The notes under the pieces were generated by a model. It had not been told where the DNA came from. It worked only from the letters and a program-made list of their open reading frames with translations, and did not search any database. DNA of 64,000 nt from Phytoactinopolyspora halotolerans (GTDB lineage: Bacteria > Actinomycetota > Actinomycetes > Jiangellales > Jiangellaceae). The translations under genes were made by a program, and so were the position numbers. Below, one piece after another: positions 17,627-26,297 of the stretch. The stretch covers positions 35,180 to 99,179 of the forward strand of contig NZ_JAAGOA010000029.1 in assembly GCF_010550675.1 (NCBI RefSeq). Reading direction: 5' to 3'. Position 1 is the first letter of the stretch. Every line of letters starts with the position of its first letter.

Positions 17627-17977
17627 GTGAGCCCTACACGTCGCTGCTCCCGGTCGGCCTGTTCCCGCACGGCCGTGGCGACGCTCACGTATGACTATGC
17701 CAACTCGACGGCGGTGCTGGGGCCGTTGGCGACGTACGCGGAGCCGCACGCCTACGACCTCTGCTCGGAGCATTCGGAGCGGCTCGTCGCGCCGCGCGGC
17801 TGGGAAGTGATCAGACTCGCGCCGGATCCGGCCGCGCTCGGCCCGTCCAGCGACGACCTGTTGGCACTCGCCGATGCCGTGCGCGAGGCGGCGAAGCCGC
17901 CGGAAGAGCCGGAAGAACCGATGGGTGAGGGTACGCGCCGCGGACACCTGCGCATCCTCCGCAACCCCGACATGTGA
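17627..17977 (+). CDS. DUF3499-family small Cys-rich protein
   Basis: 116 aa from GTG 17627. 'RRCSRSACSRTAVATLTYDYANSTAVLGPLA' followed by 'YDLCSEHSERLVAPRGWE' is diagnostic of DUF3499. Two N-terminal cysteines plus the C-x-x-H pair suggest a zinc-ribbon-like site. There is no Shine-Dalgarno; TAACCT (17613-17618) lies 8 nt upstream, fitting a leaderless mRNA. Longer open frames upstream run antisense to the metallopeptidase-like gene and are rejected. In M. tuberculosis the relative (Rv3258c) sits in the same whiB2 neighbourhood. Function unknown. Confidence 0.85.
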   Translation: MSPTRRCSRSACSRTAVATLTYDYANSTAVLGPLATYAEPHAYDLCSEHSERLVAPRGWEVIRLAPDPAALGPSSDDLLALADAVREAAKPPEEPEEPMGEGTRRGHLRILRNPDM

Positions 17978-18031
17978 CGTTCTGCGCGACCCGCATCTCG
18001 CGCGTCGGCTCGGTCTCGACGAAAGCGACGC

Positions 18032-18832
18032 TCACAGCACGGCGCTCCACTGGCCGGTGGCGACGGCCAGTACGACCGCGGTCGCGGTCAGCACGCCGGA
18101 TCCGAGCAGCAGGGTGGTGTCCGCGCGGGTGAAGTGGGTGCTCCGGGCGCAGGTGCGCGGTCCACGGCTGTCGAATCCCCGGGCGTCCATCGCCGCCGCC
18201 AGCTGGCTGCCGCGCCGCACCGCGCCGACCAGCAGCGCGAACAGCCGCCCGCCGAACAGCCGGACGGCCGCCACCGGGTTGCCGCCGGCCTGCAGCCCGC
18301 GTGCTCGCCGGGCCCTTCCCAGGATCTCCCACTCTGTGGCCAGCAGCGGCGCGAGCCGCAAGGCGGCGAGCGAACCATAGGCGAACCGCGGTGACACGCG
18401 CAGGTGCGCGGCCAGCGAGTCGGCGAGATCGACCGGATCGATGGTGAGTACCGCGAGCACGCCCGGCACGGCGATGGCTGCCAGCCGCATGCCCGCGGTG
18501 CCGCCGGCGACGACGCTCTCCGACGTCAGCAGCAGCGGTCCGGCGTCGACCAGCACGGTGCCGCCCTTGCGTCCGGTGAACACCGCATTGCCGATGGCGA
18601 TGGTGCCGACCGCCAGCGCGAGCGGCCATCCACGCCGCGCTACGTCGCGCCAGCGCAGCCCCCAGGCCGGGACACTGAGGACGGCGGTCGCCAGGATGAG
18701 GCCGGATGACACCGGGTCGACGCTGGCCAGCAGGACGACGGCGGGAAGGAAGGCGGCGCCCAGCTTGGCCACCGGGTTCCGTCCTGCCAACGGGCCGCGG
18801 GTGCGCACCCCTACGGCGTTCGCAGCCAGCAT
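18032..18832 (-). CDS. ykoC: ECF transporter transmembrane (T) component, EcfT/YkoC type
   Basis: 266 aa from ATG 18832, which overlaps the stop of the ATPase gene (TGATG); the upstream extension runs inside that gene and is not used. Several hydrophobic helices are visible ('AAFLPAVVLLASVDPVSSG', 'PLALAVGTIAIGNAVF'). The two Ala-Arg-Gly coupling motifs of EcfT proteins appear as 'RARRARGLQAGG' near 185 and 'AMDARGFDSRG' near 220; these grip the ATPase. Together with the two genes upstream and the TPP riboswitch it forms a YkoEDC-type importer for a thiamine precursor, probably hydroxymethylpyrimidine. Confidence 0.87.
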   Translation of the reverse strand: MLAANAVGVRTRGPLAGRNPVAKLGAAFLPAVVLLASVDPVSSGLILATAVLSVPAWGLRWRDVARRGWPLALAVGTIAIGNAVFTGRKGGTVLVDAGPLLLTSESVVAGGTAGMRLAAIAVPGVLAVLTIDPVDLADSLAAHLRVSPRFAYGSLAALRLAPLLATEWEILGRARRARGLQAGGNPVAAVRLFGGRLFALLVGAVRRGSQLAAAMDARGFDSRGPRTCARSTHFTRADTTLLLGSGVLTATAVVLAVATGQWSAVL

Positions 18833-20424
18833 CACGTCGTTCTCCCGGGGATTTCGGCATGTGCTGCGGTGGGCGCCGTGATCGTCCCGTCGTGCATGGC
18901 CACCCGACGGTCGGCCAGCGCAGCGGCGAACTCGAGGTCGTGGGTGACGGCGAACAGTGCGGTGCCGTCGTCGCGGAGCCGAGCGCATAGCCGTAGCAGC
19001 TCCGCCCAGGTCTGGGCGTCCTGACCGAACGTCGGTTCGTCCAGAATCAGCACGTCCGGTGCGGTGGCCAGCGCGGTGGCGACCGACAGCCGCCGTTTCT
19101 CGCCCCCGGAGAGGGTGTACGGATTGGCACCCGCCAGGTGCTGCAACCGGAGCCGCTCCAGGAGCTCGGTGCGTCGTCGTTCGGCTTGCGCCGGGTCCAT
19201 TCCGGCGCGGCGCGGGCCGATCATCAGCTCGTCGGCGACGCTCGCGGCGACGAACTGGTGCTCGGGGTCCTGAAAGACGGTGCCGATCCGGCGGCACAGC
19301 CGGCGTGCGCGCCAGCGGTGCAGCGGCCGCCGCGCGTCGTCGGTGAGGAATGCGCCGCCGGTGTCCGGTCGCGTCAAGCCGGCCAAGATCATGGCCAGCG
19401 TCGATTTGCCGCTTCCGTTGGCGCCGGTGACGCAGACGGCTTCACCGGCGTGCAGGGTGAGGTCCGCCGGCTGCAGGGCCGCCGCCGGCGCCCCGGGGTA
19501 CGTCCGGCTGACACCCGAGGCGCGCAGCCGGGGCTGGTTCGGCGTCGGCTCCGCGACGGAACCGGTGGGCGGGGCGTCGGCGCTGTGGTGGTGCAGCGTC
19601 GTGATCGGGCGAGCCGACCCGTCGGCGGTGTTCCCAGTCCACCGGGACGGCACCCACACGCCGGCGGCTGTCAGTGCGTCCGCCTGGCGGCCGAACACCT
19701 TCGACGGCGGTCCGTCCTCGACGACGCCGCCACCCGGTTCCACCACGACCACCCGATCCACCAGGTCGATCGCTCGGTCCACCCGGTGCTCGACCATGAC
19801 CAGGGTGGTGCCGGAGGTCTCGACGCCCCGACGGACGGCGTCCAACACCAGCGTCGTCCCGTCAGGATCGAGATTCGCGGTGGGCTCATCGAGCAGCAGC
19901 ACGGACGGCCGCCGTGCGAGCGCCCCGGCCAGCGCCAGCCGTTGCTGCTCCCCGCCGGACAGCGCGGACGTCGGCCGGTCCAGACCATGCCGGAAGCCGA
20001 CGGCGCGCAGCGCGGCGTCCACCCGTGGCCAGATCTGCTCACGCGGTACACCCGCGTTCTCCAGCCCGAACGCCACGTCGTCGCCGGTCCGGGACATCAC
20101 CAGCGACGCTTCCGGGTCCTGGAAGAGCATGCCGATCCGGTCCCGGGCGATCGCGGCCGGACGGCCGTCGACGAGGACGTCCCCCTCATGCTCCGCCGCC
20201 GCCTCGGGATCGAGCAGGCCGGCTATCGCGTGCAGCACGGTGGACTTCCCGGCCCCGGACGCCCCGACCAGCAACACTCGCTCTCCCGGAGCGACGTCGA
20301 GATCGAGTCCCCGGCAGGCCCATCGCCTCCGGCCGGCGTACCGCCAGCCCCATCCACGTATCCGTACATGTCCACCGGGCGGACGGGCGTCGGCGGCGGG
20401 CAGTTGCGTGCTCGGCACTGTCAC
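18832..20424 (-). CDS. ykoD: ECF transporter fused double ATPase, YkoD type
   Basis: 530 aa with two complete ABC ATPase domains. The first (about 20-255) has Walker A 'GASGAGKST', signature 'LSGGEQQRLALA' and Walker B 'VLLLDEPTANLD'. The second (about 295-520) has 'GANGSGKST', 'LSGGEKRRLSVA' and 'VLILDEPTFGQD'. Fusion of both EcfA halves in one chain is typical of YkoD. It powers the importer formed with the S component (20431-21213) and the T component (18032-18832). Start GTG 20424 lies 6 nt after the S-component stop, so all three are cotranscribed under the TPP riboswitch. Confidence 0.92.
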   Translation of the reverse strand: MTVPSTQLPAADARPPGGHVRIRGWGWRYAGRRRWACRGLDLDVAPGERVLLVGASGAGKSTVLHAIAGLLDPEAAAEHEGDVLVDGRPAAIARDRIGMLFQDPEASLVMSRTGDDVAFGLENAGVPREQIWPRVDAALRAVGFRHGLDRPTSALSGGEQQRLALAGALARRPSVLLLDEPTANLDPDGTTLVLDAVRRGVETSGTTLVMVEHRVDRAIDLVDRVVVVEPGGGVVEDGPPSKVFGRQADALTAAGVWVPSRWTGNTADGSARPITTLHHHSADAPPTGSVAEPTPNQPRLRASGVSRTYPGAPAAALQPADLTLHAGEAVCVTGANGSGKSTLAMILAGLTRPDTGGAFLTDDARRPLHRWRARRLCRRIGTVFQDPEHQFVAASVADELMIGPRRAGMDPAQAERRRTELLERLRLQHLAGANPYTLSGGEKRRLSVATALATAPDVLILDEPTFGQDAQTWAELLRLCARLRDDGTALFAVTHDLEFAAALADRRVAMHDGTITAPTAAHAEIPGRTT

Positions 20425-20430
20425 GGCCGC

Positions 20431-21213
20431 TCAGATCTCGCGTTGGACGCGGCCCGAAGGGAACGGCGCCAGCACGCCCGTCCGTGCCAAGGCGCGCACC
20501 AGCAGCCAGCTCAGGACGCCCGCGGCGACTCCGGCTGCCACGGCCGAGAGGATGTACGCGATCTTCCAGCCCGTGTCGTACCAGGGCACGCTCACGATGC
20601 TCTGGTTGACGCCCATGGCGAGGCCTGCCCCGGCCCCGGCCAGCAACGCGCCGGGGATCCCCCAGCGACGGTAGGCGAACGCGGCGAAGACGAGTTCGGC
20701 GCCCAACCCTTGCCAGAGGCCGGACATGAACACCGAGAGCCCCCATACCGAGCCGAAGAGCATCGAGGTGGTTGCCGCGACCACCTCGGTGTACAGCGCC
20801 GCACCGGCCCGGCGGATCACGAGTCCGCCGATGACGGCGGGCATCAGCCAGATCGAGCCGAGGATCGGGCTGAACGGCGTCGTATCCGAGGGCAGGCTGA
20901 TGGCGGGGTAGATGAAGTTGTTCCAGGCGGCGAAGAGCAGACCGAACGCCACGCCGAGGACGGAGGCGACCACGATGTCGACCGTGCGCCACCGAGGCCG
21001 GAGGGGCCGGCGGCGCGGATCCCGGACGGCGGTGCCCGTGGCAGGTCCGGTCGTGCCGGTGGAAGGTCCCGTGGTGTCCGTGGCTCGTACCGCGTCGGCG
21101 CGGGCCTCACCGCCCGCCCGACCGTCGGCGGGCGCGGTGGCGGATTGGCCGGCGGGTTCGGCGGCGGATTCATCGGCGGGTTGCGGAGTCGGTGCGTTGT
21201 CCGCGTGGCTCAT
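20431..21213 (-). CDS. ykoE: ECF transporter substrate-binding (S) component, YkoE type
   Basis: 260 aa from ATG 21213, preceded by AGGAGA at good spacing. The first 70 residues are an Ala/Thr/Pro-rich cytoplasmic extension. The rest has about six hydrophobic helices: 'IVVASVLGVAFGLLFAAWNNF', 'SIWLMPAVIGGLVIRRAGAAL', and 'ATTSMLFGSVWGLSVFMSGL'. The 'NNFIYPAI' and 'LWQGLGAELVFA' stretches are characteristic of YkoE proteins. It captures the vitamin precursor. It is the first gene after the TPP riboswitch, which links the transporter to thiamine supply. Confidence 0.9.
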   Translation of the reverse strand: MSHADNAPTPQPADESAAEPAGQSATAPADGRAGGEARADAVRATDTTGPSTGTTGPATGTAVRDPRRRPLRPRWRTVDIVVASVLGVAFGLLFAAWNNFIYPAISLPSDTTPFSPILGSIWLMPAVIGGLVIRRAGAALYTEVVAATTSMLFGSVWGLSVFMSGLWQGLGAELVFAAFAYRRWGIPGALLAGAGAGLAMGVNQSIVSVPWYDTGWKIAYILSAVAAGVAAGVLSWLLVRALARTGVLAPFPSGRVQREI

Positions 21214-21344
21214 CGGCTCTCCTGACATCGTCGGACCGCAAGACAGAGCGCGCCGCTCGCCGATGTCTGAGCCCTGCACGTGAAACGGCGCTCCGGTGGG
21301 ACGGTCGGTCTGTCCCACTGGTGCGCCGCTGGCGTGTCGAGAAT

Positions 21345-21431
21345 TGACTCCCTGCGCCGGCATGACCCGGATCAGGTTCTGAGGGTCTGCGGGTGTGCCC
21401 GCACTCTCAGCGCTCTGCTGCGCTCCCCTGT
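21345..21431 (-). ncRNA. TPP riboswitch (THI element)
   Basis: Read on the minus strand, the conserved blocks occur in the right order: GGGGAGC at the 5' side, CTGAGAGTGCGGG, then ACCCTCAGAACCTGATC, CGGGTCATGCCGGCG and AGGGA. CTGAGA and ACCTGATC plus GGGTCATGCCGGCG are the pyrimidine- and pyrophosphate-sensor cores of the thiamine-pyrophosphate aptamer. It ends about 130 nt before ykoE and should switch the ykoEDC operon off when thiamine pyrophosphate is abundant. With no obvious U-tract in that gap, control by blocking translation initiation is more likely than termination. Confidence 0.95.
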
Positions 21432-21455
21432 CTTGCGTGTTCAGTTGTGGTCCGG

Positions 21456-21485
21456 ACGCTAGCGCTTTTCGGGCGTTTCGGTCAA
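21456..21485 (-). promoter_or_regulatory. promoter of the TPP-riboswitch / ykoEDC operon
   Basis: On the minus strand TTGACC (21485-21480) and TAGCGT (21461-21456) are 18 bp apart. Initiation near 21449 would place the riboswitch at the very 5' end of the transcript. The remaining divergent gap up to 21686 shows no gene. Confidence 0.5.
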
Positions 21486-21686
21486 ACGTCGCCCGGCTCG
21501 GCGCGGCTTCTCCCGCGCGTGGGCCACCCTTTTTCCCGGGTGGTATCGGGTGAGCGGCTGATTGCGTTCGTGTGAACGTAGGGCGGACGATGCCTCCAGC
21601 GCGAGGTAGACTCCCTGACGGTACTCTGCGGGCGAGTCTCCGCGGAGGCGATGTTCCCTATGTGAGAAGAGCGAGGTTCTGCGCTG

Positions 21687-22466
21687 ATGCAGCTGGCAAC
21701 CCGGCGTCTGCTCGGTGTCAAGCTGGCCGTCGCGGTGACCGTCGCGTTGACCGCCTGTTCGCAGGCGGAGCAAACGACCGAGTCGGCGCCGTTGGCCCAG
21801 ATAGCCTCGGGCGATGAGACGGCGCCCGCCGAGAACGGCATCGATCAGCTACCGGCTGAAGAGGTTCTGGAGAAGGTCGTCGCCAACCTAGAACGGGCCG
21901 GATCGTTCCGAGTCAGCGGCACCACGCTGAAGGACAGCACCATCGACATCACGTTCAAGGTCGGTGAGGGCTCGGTCGGCACCGTCACCACCGGAAGCGA
22001 AGTCGAGCTCATCGCTTCCGACGATGTGGTGTATATCACCAGCGATCGGGAGACCCTGGCCGAGGTGATCGACGCCGATATCGACGACACGATCGCCGGC
22101 AAGTGGATCCGCCTGTCGCCCGACGAGTCGGAGGATTCCGACTACCGCATCTTCGCGGACGCGTCCAGCTTCGTCGACGCGGTGCTCGGGCTACCGGTCG
22201 AGGCCGGTCCGACGTCCGTGAAGGAGGTCGACGGCGTCCCCGCGGTCGGGCTGACGTTAGCGGACAGCGGCGGCATGCTCTGGGTGGCGGCAGAGGGCAA
22301 GCCGCTGCCGGTACGGTTCGAAGAGAAGGGCGCCTCCGGCAACGCGGGCGTGCTGACCTTCAATGACTTCGGTGCCGATGTCGAGATCAAGGCTCCGAAG
22401 GACAGCAACGTGATCGATCCGGCCGAGCTGCCGAAAGACGACGAGGACAGCGACGGCGGCGAGTGA
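21687..22466 (+). CDS. LppX/LprG-like lipoprotein
   Basis: 259 aa. Arg-rich start, hydrophobic helix and lipobox L-T-A-C place the lipidated Cys at residue 24. The mature part after a 40-residue acidic linker ('LPAEEVLEKVVANLERAGSFRVSGTT', 'VELIASDDVVYITSDRETLAEV', 'KPLPVRFEEKG') follows the LppX/LprAFG pattern: an antiparallel beta-sheet forming a hydrophobic pocket for lipids. These proteins carry lipids or lipoglycans between membrane and cell surface. The protein is very acidic overall. An 8-bp GC hairpin (22474-22492) follows the stop and may be its terminator. Confidence 0.8.
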   Translation: MQLATRRLLGVKLAVAVTVALTACSQAEQTTESAPLAQIASGDETAPAENGIDQLPAEEVLEKVVANLERAGSFRVSGTTLKDSTIDITFKVGEGSVGTVTTGSEVELIASDDVVYITSDRETLAEVIDADIDDTIAGKWIRLSPDESEDSDYRIFADASSFVDAVLGLPVEAGPTSVKEVDGVPAVGLTLADSGGMLWVAAEGKPLPVRFEEKGASGNAGVLTFNDFGADVEIKAPKDSNVIDPAELPKDDEDSDGGE

Positions 22467-22473
22467 GCGCTCG

Positions 22474-22492
22474 GCGGGCGGCTCCCGCCCGC
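22474..22492 (+). terminator. GC-rich hairpin after lipoprotein gene
   Basis: GCGGGCGG (22474-22481) pairs with CCGCCCGC (22485-22492) over a 3-nt loop. No U-tract follows, as is common for actinobacterial terminators. Confidence 0.45.
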
Positions 22493-22648
22493 AGACTCCG
22501 CGGCGGACCCGTCCAGCGGCCCTGGCCGGCGGCGTGACGCTCGGCCGGCGATTCACGCTCGCTAGGACTCTCGTTCGGAGGAGCTGACTCGCATCGTCTC
22601 CCAGCCTGCCGACGAGCGGTGCGGGCTGATCGGAGATAATGGGCAATT

Positions 22649-23362
22649 GTGGAGCTTGTGGGAGCGATCGCGGTCGGCTTGACACGCCTGTTCGGCAAGG
22701 TGGAGGCCGACGGGCTGGAGAACCTGCCGATGACGGGTCCTGCCATCATCGCGGTGAACCACACCACCATCGCCGACGTTCCGCCCGTGCTGTCCACCCT
22801 GTATGAAGCCGGGCTGCGTCCCAGCGTGCCGTGCCGGGAGCGCGGTTGCGGAAGCGACCATGGCCACGTGCGGTTCATGGCCGCGTCCCAGGTGTTCAAC
22901 CATTCCTTGATCGGGCCGTTGGCCAGGCATGCCGGCATGGTGGAGGTGGGCCTTCGACAGGCCGGCACCGTCGCGCTCCGGGCGGCGCGCGAGGCGCTGG
23001 GTCGCGGGGAGATCGTGGGCATCTATCCCGAGGGTGATGTCTCGGCGAACGCCGACGGCTCACCTCGCCGGTTCCGATTCGGGGTCGGGCGGCTGGCCCT
23101 GGACACCCAAGCACCGGTGATCCCGATCGCGCACCACGATGCTCGCCAGATCGGCACCGGATCCGTCGCGCGCAGCCTTGGCGGCGCGCTGACCTCGATC
23201 GTCCGGCGGCCGACCGTGCGCTTGCGGGTCGGCAGACCGATCGCGGCGGACGAATTCGCCGGAATGGCCATCAGGGACGCCGTCGACCTCATCCAAACAC
23301 GGGTCACCGACGTCTGGCGATCTTTGGTTCAGGTCGAAGCGCTCGGCAAGGGGCGCCGGTGA
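22649..23362 (+). CDS. 1-acyl-glycerol-3-phosphate acyltransferase family protein (PlsC-like)
   Basis: 237 aa from GTG 22649. The acyltransferase H-x4-D motif is at H38-D43 ('VNHTTIAD'). The phosphate-binding block that is usually FPEGTRS reads YPEGDVS near 130, and 'PVIPIAHH' near 155 is the fourth block. The enzyme should transfer an acyl chain to a lysophosphatidate-like acceptor at the membrane. 'CRERGCGSDHGHVRFMAASQVF' between blocks is unusual in having two Cys and two His. No Shine-Dalgarno; GATAAT (22635-22640) lies 8 nt before the start, so the mRNA may be leaderless. Confidence 0.82.
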   Translation: MELVGAIAVGLTRLFGKVEADGLENLPMTGPAIIAVNHTTIADVPPVLSTLYEAGLRPSVPCRERGCGSDHGHVRFMAASQVFNHSLIGPLARHAGMVEVGLRQAGTVALRAAREALGRGEIVGIYPEGDVSANADGSPRRFRFGVGRLALDTQAPVIPIAHHDARQIGTGSVARSLGGALTSIVRRPTVRLRVGRPIAADEFAGMAIRDAVDLIQTRVTDVWRSLVQVEALGKGRR

Positions 23363-23586
23363 TAATGAGCTTGCCGCGACCGACGTTGCGCGGCAGGCTG
23401 TTGTCCGATCCCGGTATGGACTCACCAGGTGGCGGCGGTTGACAGGATTTTCACTAGAATTCGCACATAGTAGAGAGGCGCGGCTACCCGCGCGAGGCAC
23501 GATACCGGACACTGGAGACACGAGGACCACGAAACGAGCCAGCTGAGGCAAGGAGGACCGGCCATGTCACGGAAGGAGCCGGACAG

Positions 23587-24132
23587 GTGCAGACGCTAGT
23601 GCTGAACGCCACATATGAGCCGTTGGCTGTCGTCTCTGTCCGCCGTGCCATTGTCCTCGTGTTGACCGAGAAGGCGGTCATGGAGCACGCCGACGCGGAC
23701 CGGATCATCCGCTCCGCGACGCAGGAGATCCCGGCTCCGCTCGTCGTCCGCCTGTTGCGGTTCGTGCGCGTCCCGTACCGCCGACGGCTTCCGTGGTCCC
23801 GCAACGGAGTCCTGGAGCGCGACGGCCGGCGCTGCGGCTACTGCGGAGGCCGCGCCGAATCGATCGACCACGTGCTGCCGACCTCTCGTGGCGGGCCGGC
23901 TCGGAGTTGGCTGAACACCGTGGCCGCCTGTCTGCCGTGCAATCAGGCCAAGGCCGATCGCACGCCCGAAGAGGCGGGTATGAAGCTGCGGATCGCACTC
24001 TACGAGCCCAAGGTACAGCGGGCTCTGGTGCTGGCATTGGGGATTCAACAGACACAGAGCCTACCGGATTGGCTCACCGGCACTCTCGCCGGCCATGGTG
24101 GTGCCGCGCCCGCGGCGGTATCGGCGAACTGA
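23587..24132 (+). CDS. HNH endonuclease
   Basis: 181 aa from GTG 23587, with GGAAGGAG about 8 nt upstream. The zinc-finger HNH motif is complete: C83-x2-C86, D94-H95 ('IDHVLPTSRGG'), N110, and C115-x2-C118-N119 ('ACLPCNQAKADR'). The N-terminal 'VLNATYEPLAVVSVRRAIVLVLTEKA' is typical of a widespread actinobacterial HNH family encoded as a lone chromosomal gene with no methylase partner. It is probably a DNA-processing nuclease of unknown target. A perfect TTGACA (23439-23444) lies upstream, but I see no good -10 at 16-19 bp, so the promoter is uncertain. Confidence 0.9.
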   Translation: MQTLVLNATYEPLAVVSVRRAIVLVLTEKAVMEHADADRIIRSATQEIPAPLVVRLLRFVRVPYRRRLPWSRNGVLERDGRRCGYCGGRAESIDHVLPTSRGGPARSWLNTVAACLPCNQAKADRTPEEAGMKLRIALYEPKVQRALVLALGIQQTQSLPDWLTGTLAGHGGAAPAAVSAN

Positions 24133-24226
24133 CCGGGGGTTGTGCGCCGCGACATCGGACCAATGCGTGAATTTCGCTGTCCAGGAGTGGGATCATGGGA
24201 GACGTCGGACAAGCGAGGAGGACGTG

Positions 24227-24700
24227 ATGGTCAGCCCGGTGCCGGGACTTCCCACTGGCCTAGTGGTGGGGACGTATGACGAATACCCAGACGCACAGCG
24301 CGCCGTCGACTACCTGGCGGACAACAAGTTCCCGGTGGAACACCTCGCGATCGTCGGCACCGACCTGCGCCAGATCGAACGCGTCACGGGGCGGATGACG
24401 TGGGGCAAGGCCCTGCTCGGCGGGTTGGCCACGGGTGCGTGGCTGGGGCTGTTCGTGGGCCTGCTGCTGAGTCTGTTCACCGATGAGGGATGGGTGCAGA
24501 TCATCGTCATGAGCGTCGCATGGGGTGCGGTCTTCATGATGGTCTTCGGGGCCGTCGGCTATGCGTTCACCGGAGGCAGCCGCGACTTCACGTCGAAGAG
24601 CGTGACGGTGGCCGGCCGGTACGAGATCTACTGCCAGCACCAGCATGCGGAGGAAGCTCGCAACCATCTCGCCCGGTTGTCCCTTCAGTCGGGCCGCTAG
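24227..24700 (+). CDS. general stress protein, YflT-domain membrane protein
   Basis: 157 aa from ATG 24227 with AGGAGG 6 nt upstream. 'VVGTYDEYPDAQRAVDYLADNKFPVEHLAIVGTDLR' near the start is the YflT (heat-induced stress protein) domain. Two membrane helices follow ('LLGGLATGAWLGLFVGLLLSLF' and 'VMSVAWGAVFMMVFGAVGYAF'), and a short soluble tail ends in 'QHAEEARNHLARL'. Family members are small membrane-associated stress proteins without a known biochemical activity. Confidence 0.8.
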   Translation: MVSPVPGLPTGLVVGTYDEYPDAQRAVDYLADNKFPVEHLAIVGTDLRQIERVTGRMTWGKALLGGLATGAWLGLFVGLLLSLFTDEGWVQIIVMSVAWGAVFMMVFGAVGYAFTGGSRDFTSKSVTVAGRYEIYCQHQHAEEARNHLARLSLQSGR

Positions 24701-24812
24701 AGCCTGATGCCGGCTGTGTCACCCGCTCGGGCGCGCCGGGGCGCCCAGCCGCTCTCCGAGACTGCGGCGGAAGCGCTTGACGGCGGTGGACAAAGCGAGG
24801 AGCGTCGACGTC

Positions 24813-25460
24813 GTGAAGGGTGAAATGAGCTGTCCGCGCTGCGGGCGATCCCCGCAGCCGCCCGGAGCATGGTCGAACCGTTGGACGTGCGGCGAGCACG
24901 GAGAGATCTTCCCGCTGTCGCCGGTGGCGGCCCCCAGCGCACGGCTCGCCCGTCAGCTCGGTGAGCGTTCCGACGTCCCATTGTGGCTGGTCTGGCCGCT
25001 GATGCGAGGCTGGGTCGTCGGCGCACTGCTGTCCGCCGGCGACGACGTCCACGGAGTGCAGGGCACGGCGGTGGCGATCAGTGGGCCGAACCCGTTCGGT
25101 GGGGCGGCGGATCTGGTCCTGGTCGCTGAGGAACAGGACGTCGGTCTGGGGGCCGGACTCGCCGGGGTCGAAGGGCGCGATCCCGGTGACGCCGTCAAGG
25201 CCGAGCCTCAGGCGCGAGTCGAGGTCGATGGCCGTACGGTGCCGCTGTGGTGCGTCACCGGGCATCCGGACCGTGCGGTCTACGCCGGACATTGGGATGG
25301 CCGATGGTTGTGGATGATCCTGCGCCCGCACATGGCCGGTGCGCTGCTGCTGGAGGATCTGGTGCTGGCGGACCTGCGCATGCTCGGTTCGGAAGCGGAG
25401 ATGCTGCCGTACGGGGCACCGCCGCCGTGGCTGGCGGCCCGGTACGGATACGATCAATGA
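24813..25460 (+). CDS. DUF6758-family protein with N-terminal zinc-ribbon-like Cys cluster
   Basis: 215 aa from GTG 24813, with GAGGAG 10 nt upstream; ATG 24825 is the alternative. The N-terminus 'MSCPRCGRSPQPPG' followed by 'RWTCGEHGEIFPLSP' gives C-x2-C ... C-x2-H, a likely zinc ribbon. The rest is a compact domain rich in Trp and Gly ('LWLVWPLMRGWVVGALLSAGDD', 'DGRWLWMILRPHMAG'). This resembles the actinobacterial DUF6758 family. It ends 3 nt before the RecB-like nuclease gene, so they form an operon. A nucleic-acid role is possible but only inferred. Confidence 0.7.
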   Translation: MKGEMSCPRCGRSPQPPGAWSNRWTCGEHGEIFPLSPVAAPSARLARQLGERSDVPLWLVWPLMRGWVVGALLSAGDDVHGVQGTAVAISGPNPFGGAADLVLVAEEQDVGLGAGLAGVEGRDPGDAVKAEPQARVEVDGRTVPLWCVTGHPDRAVYAGHWDGRWLWMILRPHMAGALLLEDLVLADLRMLGSEAEMLPYGAPPPWLAARYGYDQ

Positions 25461-25463
25461 GTC

Positions 25464-26297
25464 ATGACTGACCAGCAGACGCTCGACGGTATGCCGCGGC
25501 GGCTGTATCGGGCCACCCCCACGCGCCTGACCACCTGGCTGGACTGCCCGCGCCGGTACCGGTTCAGCTACCTGGACCGTCCGCCGCCGGACAAGGGGCC
25601 GCCGTGGGCGCACAACACGCTGGGGGCCGCGGTGCATAATGCGCTGGCTCAGTGGTGGCGGCTGCCGGTGGAGGCACGGACCGTTCCGCGCGCGGGTGTG
25701 CTCGTGGCCGAGTACTGGTCCATGGACGGCTTCCGCGATGAGGATCAGGCCAGGCTGTGGCTCAAGCGCGCCCGAGAGATGGTGGAGCGCTACGTCTCCG
25801 GTGTAGACCCGGACGACGAGCCGAGGGGTATCGAGCGGACCGTGAGCACCGTGCACGACGGCGCCGCGCTGTCCGGCCGGATCGACCGGCTCGACGAGCG
25901 GGAGGGGGAGCTCGTCGTCGTCGATTACAAGACCGGACGGCACCTGCTGACCACCGACGACGTGAGATCGTCGCTGGCGCTCGCCGTCTATGCCGCGGCC
26001 GCGGAACGCACCCTGCGCCGGCCGTGTCGCCGTGTCGAGTTGCATCACCTACCGTCCGGCGAGGTGGCGACGTACGAACACGACGAACGGTCCCTGGGGC
26101 GGCACCTGAATCGGGCCGCGGAGATCGCGGCGGAATGCGCCGACGCCGACGCGTCGTTCCGGTCCGGGCAGACATCGGAGGCTGACTTCCCGCCCACGCC
26201 GTCGCCGTTGTGCGGCTGGTGCGACTTCCGCCGGCACTGCCCCGAAGGGCAGGCCACCAGTCCGGAGCGACCGACGTGGGCGGGGCTGGCCGATTAG
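25464..26297 (+). CDS. RecB-family PD-(D/E)xK exonuclease with Fe-S cysteines
   Basis: 277 aa. 'PTRLTTWLDCPRRYRFSYLD' at the N-terminus supplies Cys28, and 'CGWCDFRRHCPEG' near residue 250 supplies three more, the AddB/Cas4-type [4Fe-4S] staple. The nuclease core is visible as 'GAAVHNAL' (His), 'LSGRIDRLDE' (Asp) and 'LVVVDYKTGRH' (D-x-K), followed by 'SLALAVYAAAAE'. It should be a single-strand DNA exonuclease in repair. It stands alone without helicase domains and is coupled to the DUF6758 gene 3 nt upstream. Confidence 0.9.
   Translation: MTDQQTLDGMPRRLYRATPTRLTTWLDCPRRYRFSYLDRPPPDKGPPWAHNTLGAAVHNALAQWWRLPVEARTVPRAGVLVAEYWSMDGFRDEDQARLWLKRAREMVERYVSGVDPDDEPRGIERTVSTVHDGAALSGRIDRLDEREGELVVVDYKTGRHLLTTDDVRSSLALAVYAAAAERTLRRPCRRVELHHLPSGEVATYEHDERSLGRHLNRAAEIAAECADADASFRSGQTSEADFPPTPSPLCGWCDFRRHCPEGQATSPERPTWAGLAD

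Noticed and set aside
19138..21225. A 695-codon open frame on the plus strand
   Set aside because: It is antisense to the double ATPase and YkoE genes, which have clear motifs, and its own translation shows no domain.
23439..23468. A full promoter for the HNH gene
   Set aside because: TTGACA is perfect, but nothing resembling a -10 lies 16-19 bp downstream.
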